Shown: positions 62,902 to 64,000 of the stretch, one piece after another
Numbering within the stretch: position 1 is the stretch's first letter
Layout: the number at the start of each line of letters is the position of its first letter
Program-made: the position numbers and the translations under genes
Assembly: GCA_023427985.1 (NCBI GenBank)
Contig: JAEYZM010000026.1
Coordinates: forward strand, 62,001-126,000
DNA length: 64,000 nucleotides
Direction of reading: 5' to 3'
Source of the DNA: Bacteroidota bacterium
GTDB taxonomy: Bacteria > Bacteroidota > Bacteroidia > Sphingobacteriales > Sphingobacteriaceae
Notes under the pieces: generated by a model
What the model saw: the letters and a program-made list of their open reading frames with translations, nothing else
Told to the model about the DNA's origin: nothing
Databases searched by the model: none

Positions 62902-63783
62902 ATGACACATAAAGCAGGTTTTGTTTCAATCATTGGGAAGCCCAACGCGGGTAAATCCACATTATTGAACGCCTTACTAGGTGAGAACCTGTCGATTATC
63001 ACTCCGAAGGCCCAAACGACCCGACATAGAATTTTAGGGATTTTAGATGAGCCAGAATTGCAAATTGTTTTTTCTGACACTCCAGGAATCATCAAACCAA
63101 TGTACGGATTGCACGAATCCATGATGAATGCAGTACAAGGTTCTATAACGGATGCCGATGTGGTGGTCTTCGTGACGGATATTCACGAAAAACATAATGA
63201 GCAAGAAGTAATTGATTTACTTGCAGGCTGTTTATCGCCAATCATTGTCGTGATAAATAAAGTTGACAATGCAAAGCAAGAAGAGATTGTCGCTAAAATG
63301 GAGTACTGGAAACAAACATTGAATCCTCAGGCCATTTTTGCATCATCGGCATTACATAAATTTCAAGTGCAAGAGATTTTACAGTACTTGAAAACGCAAA
63401 TGCCAGAACATCCGGCGTACTATCCGAAAGATGAGTCGTACACAGATCGTACGGAAAGATTTATCGTATCGGAAATCATCCGAGAAAAAATCTTGATGAC
63501 CTATCAAAAAGAAATTCCTTACAGCACAGAAGTGGTGGTGACATCCTATAAAGACGAGGAAAATATTTTGAAAATTATGGCCGAAATCATTGTGGAACGT
63601 GAGTCTCAGAAGGCTATTGTGATAGGACATAAAGGGGAGTCTTTGAAAAAAGTTGGGACCAAATCCAGAGAAGACATTGAAGAATTTGCAGGTAAGAAAG
63701 TGTACTTGGAATTGTTTGTGAAAGTCTTGAGCGACTGGAGAAATAAAAAGAATTATTTAAAAAGATTCGGATACGAAATTTAA
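62902..63783 (+). CDS. era: GTPase Era
   Basis: Era is a ribosome-associated GTPase needed for 30S maturation. The 293-residue protein has G1 GKPNAGKSTLLNALLG, G3 DTPGI, G4 NKVD, G5 SALH, and a C-terminal KH domain (IVIGHKGESLKKVGT). It has a 25-base gap to der, a typical Bacteroidota order. Confidence 0.97.
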   Translation: MTHKAGFVSIIGKPNAGKSTLLNALLGENLSIITPKAQTTRHRILGILDEPELQIVFSDTPGIIKPMYGLHESMMNAVQGSITDADVVVFVTDIHEKHNEQEVIDLLAGCLSPIIVVINKVDNAKQEEIVAKMEYWKQTLNPQAIFASSALHKFQVQEILQYLKTQMPEHPAYYPKDESYTDRTERFIVSEIIREKILMTYQKEIPYSTEVVVTSYKDEENILKIMAEIIVERESQKAIVIGHKGESLKKVGTKSREDIEEFAGKKVYLELFVKVLSDWRNKKNYLKRFGYEI

Positions 63784-63807
63784 TCGGCCGAAAATAAATT
63801 ATAGGTT

Positions 63808-64000
63808 ATGAGTAATATAGTAGCAATTGTAGGCAGGCCAAACGTTGGCAAATCGACATTGTTTAATCGCCTTTGCGAAAGCAGAAAAGCGATTGTTGAT
63901 GATTTTAGTGGGGTTACTCGCGACCGTCATTATGAAACGGCAGAATGGATTGGCAAGCAATTCACTGTAATAGATACGGGTGGTTATGTTGCGAATTCAG
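63808..64000 (+). CDS. der: Ribosome-assembly GTPase Der (EngA), N-terminal part
   Basis: The first 64 residues run to the window edge: MSNIVAIVGRPNVGKSTLFN, the first G1 motif, GVTRDRH (switch I) and VIDTGGYV (G3). This DTGGY and the GRPNVGKSTLFNRL pattern identify Der, which has two GTPase domains for 50S assembly. The rest lies outside the window. Confidence 0.93.
   Translation, partial: MSNIVAIVGRPNVGKSTLFNRLCESRKAIVDDFSGVTRDRHYETAEWIGKQFTVIDTGGYVANS

Overview
The window is a gene-dense, AT-rich stretch (roughly one third G+C by eye) of a Bacteroidota chromosome. Evidence for the phylum: type IX secretion/gliding genes (porV, porU, a porP/sprF-type gene, gldJ), proteins with T9SS sorting domains, a TonB-dependent receptor with a carboxypeptidase-like N-terminal domain, fused E1 alpha/beta 2-oxoacid dehydrogenase, and many TAnnTTTG (-7) promoter boxes. 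It looks like an aerobic, gliding or surface-active, environmental lineage; I cannot name a genus. I see no phage, insertion sequence, integron or CRISPR, and no gene-free stretch over 300 bases.

Layout. 0-1.4 kb: LytS-type histidine kinase (cut by the window edge) and a LiaF-like membrane protein. 1.5-2.4 kb: small Cys-rich membrane protein and an rRNA/tRNA methyltransferase. 2.4-10.7 kb: ispF-porV-porU on the minus strand, divergent from porP-gldJ on plus. 10.7-17.3 kb: a glycosyltransferase, an unknown protein, then a run of three parvulin/SurA-type periplasmic folding factors and a MoxR ATPase. 17.3-31 kb: mixed metabolism and housekeeping (m5C methyltransferase, Prc protease, T9SS substrate, metallo-beta-lactamase-fold protein, fused E1, methionine aminotransferase, SPFH protein with a tiny ribbon-helix-helix-like partner, LutB, M28 peptidase, RpiB). 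31-38 kb: tatC, accC, accB, fabH, plsX, rpmF, DUF177, pdxA on minus, with two internal terminator hairpins. 37.9-39.6 kb: rsmA and a 2-hydroxyacid dehydrogenase with a G-rich patch.

39.7-48.3 kb is a three-gene surface module: TonB-dependent receptor, a 1250-residue exported protein with a T9SS-like C-terminus, and a PorV/PorQ-family barrel. 48.4-49.9 kb: greA, HIT protein, ruvC. 49.9-59 kb: cell-envelope genes: a UPF0104 membrane protein, a QxxRW glycosyltransferase and a lone OppC-type permease on plus; on minus a methyltransferase-glycosyltransferase-flippase-Wzz-polymerase operon with a clear promoter. 59-64 kb: rnhB, gcvT, a ComB-type phosphatase, an esterase, initiator tRNA-fMet, era and the start of der.

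The least expected signal is not a gene. The heptamer ATCGGCA (usually CATCGGCA) occurs at least 38 times on the two strands, about ten times more than base composition predicts, in all sense frames, yet is absent from about 38.8 to 55.1 kb, the part holding the surface module and much of the polysaccharide cluster. This resembles an uptake-type or Chi-type word and a region of different history. Several start codons also sit 3-4 bases behind a -7 box, suggesting leaderless messages.
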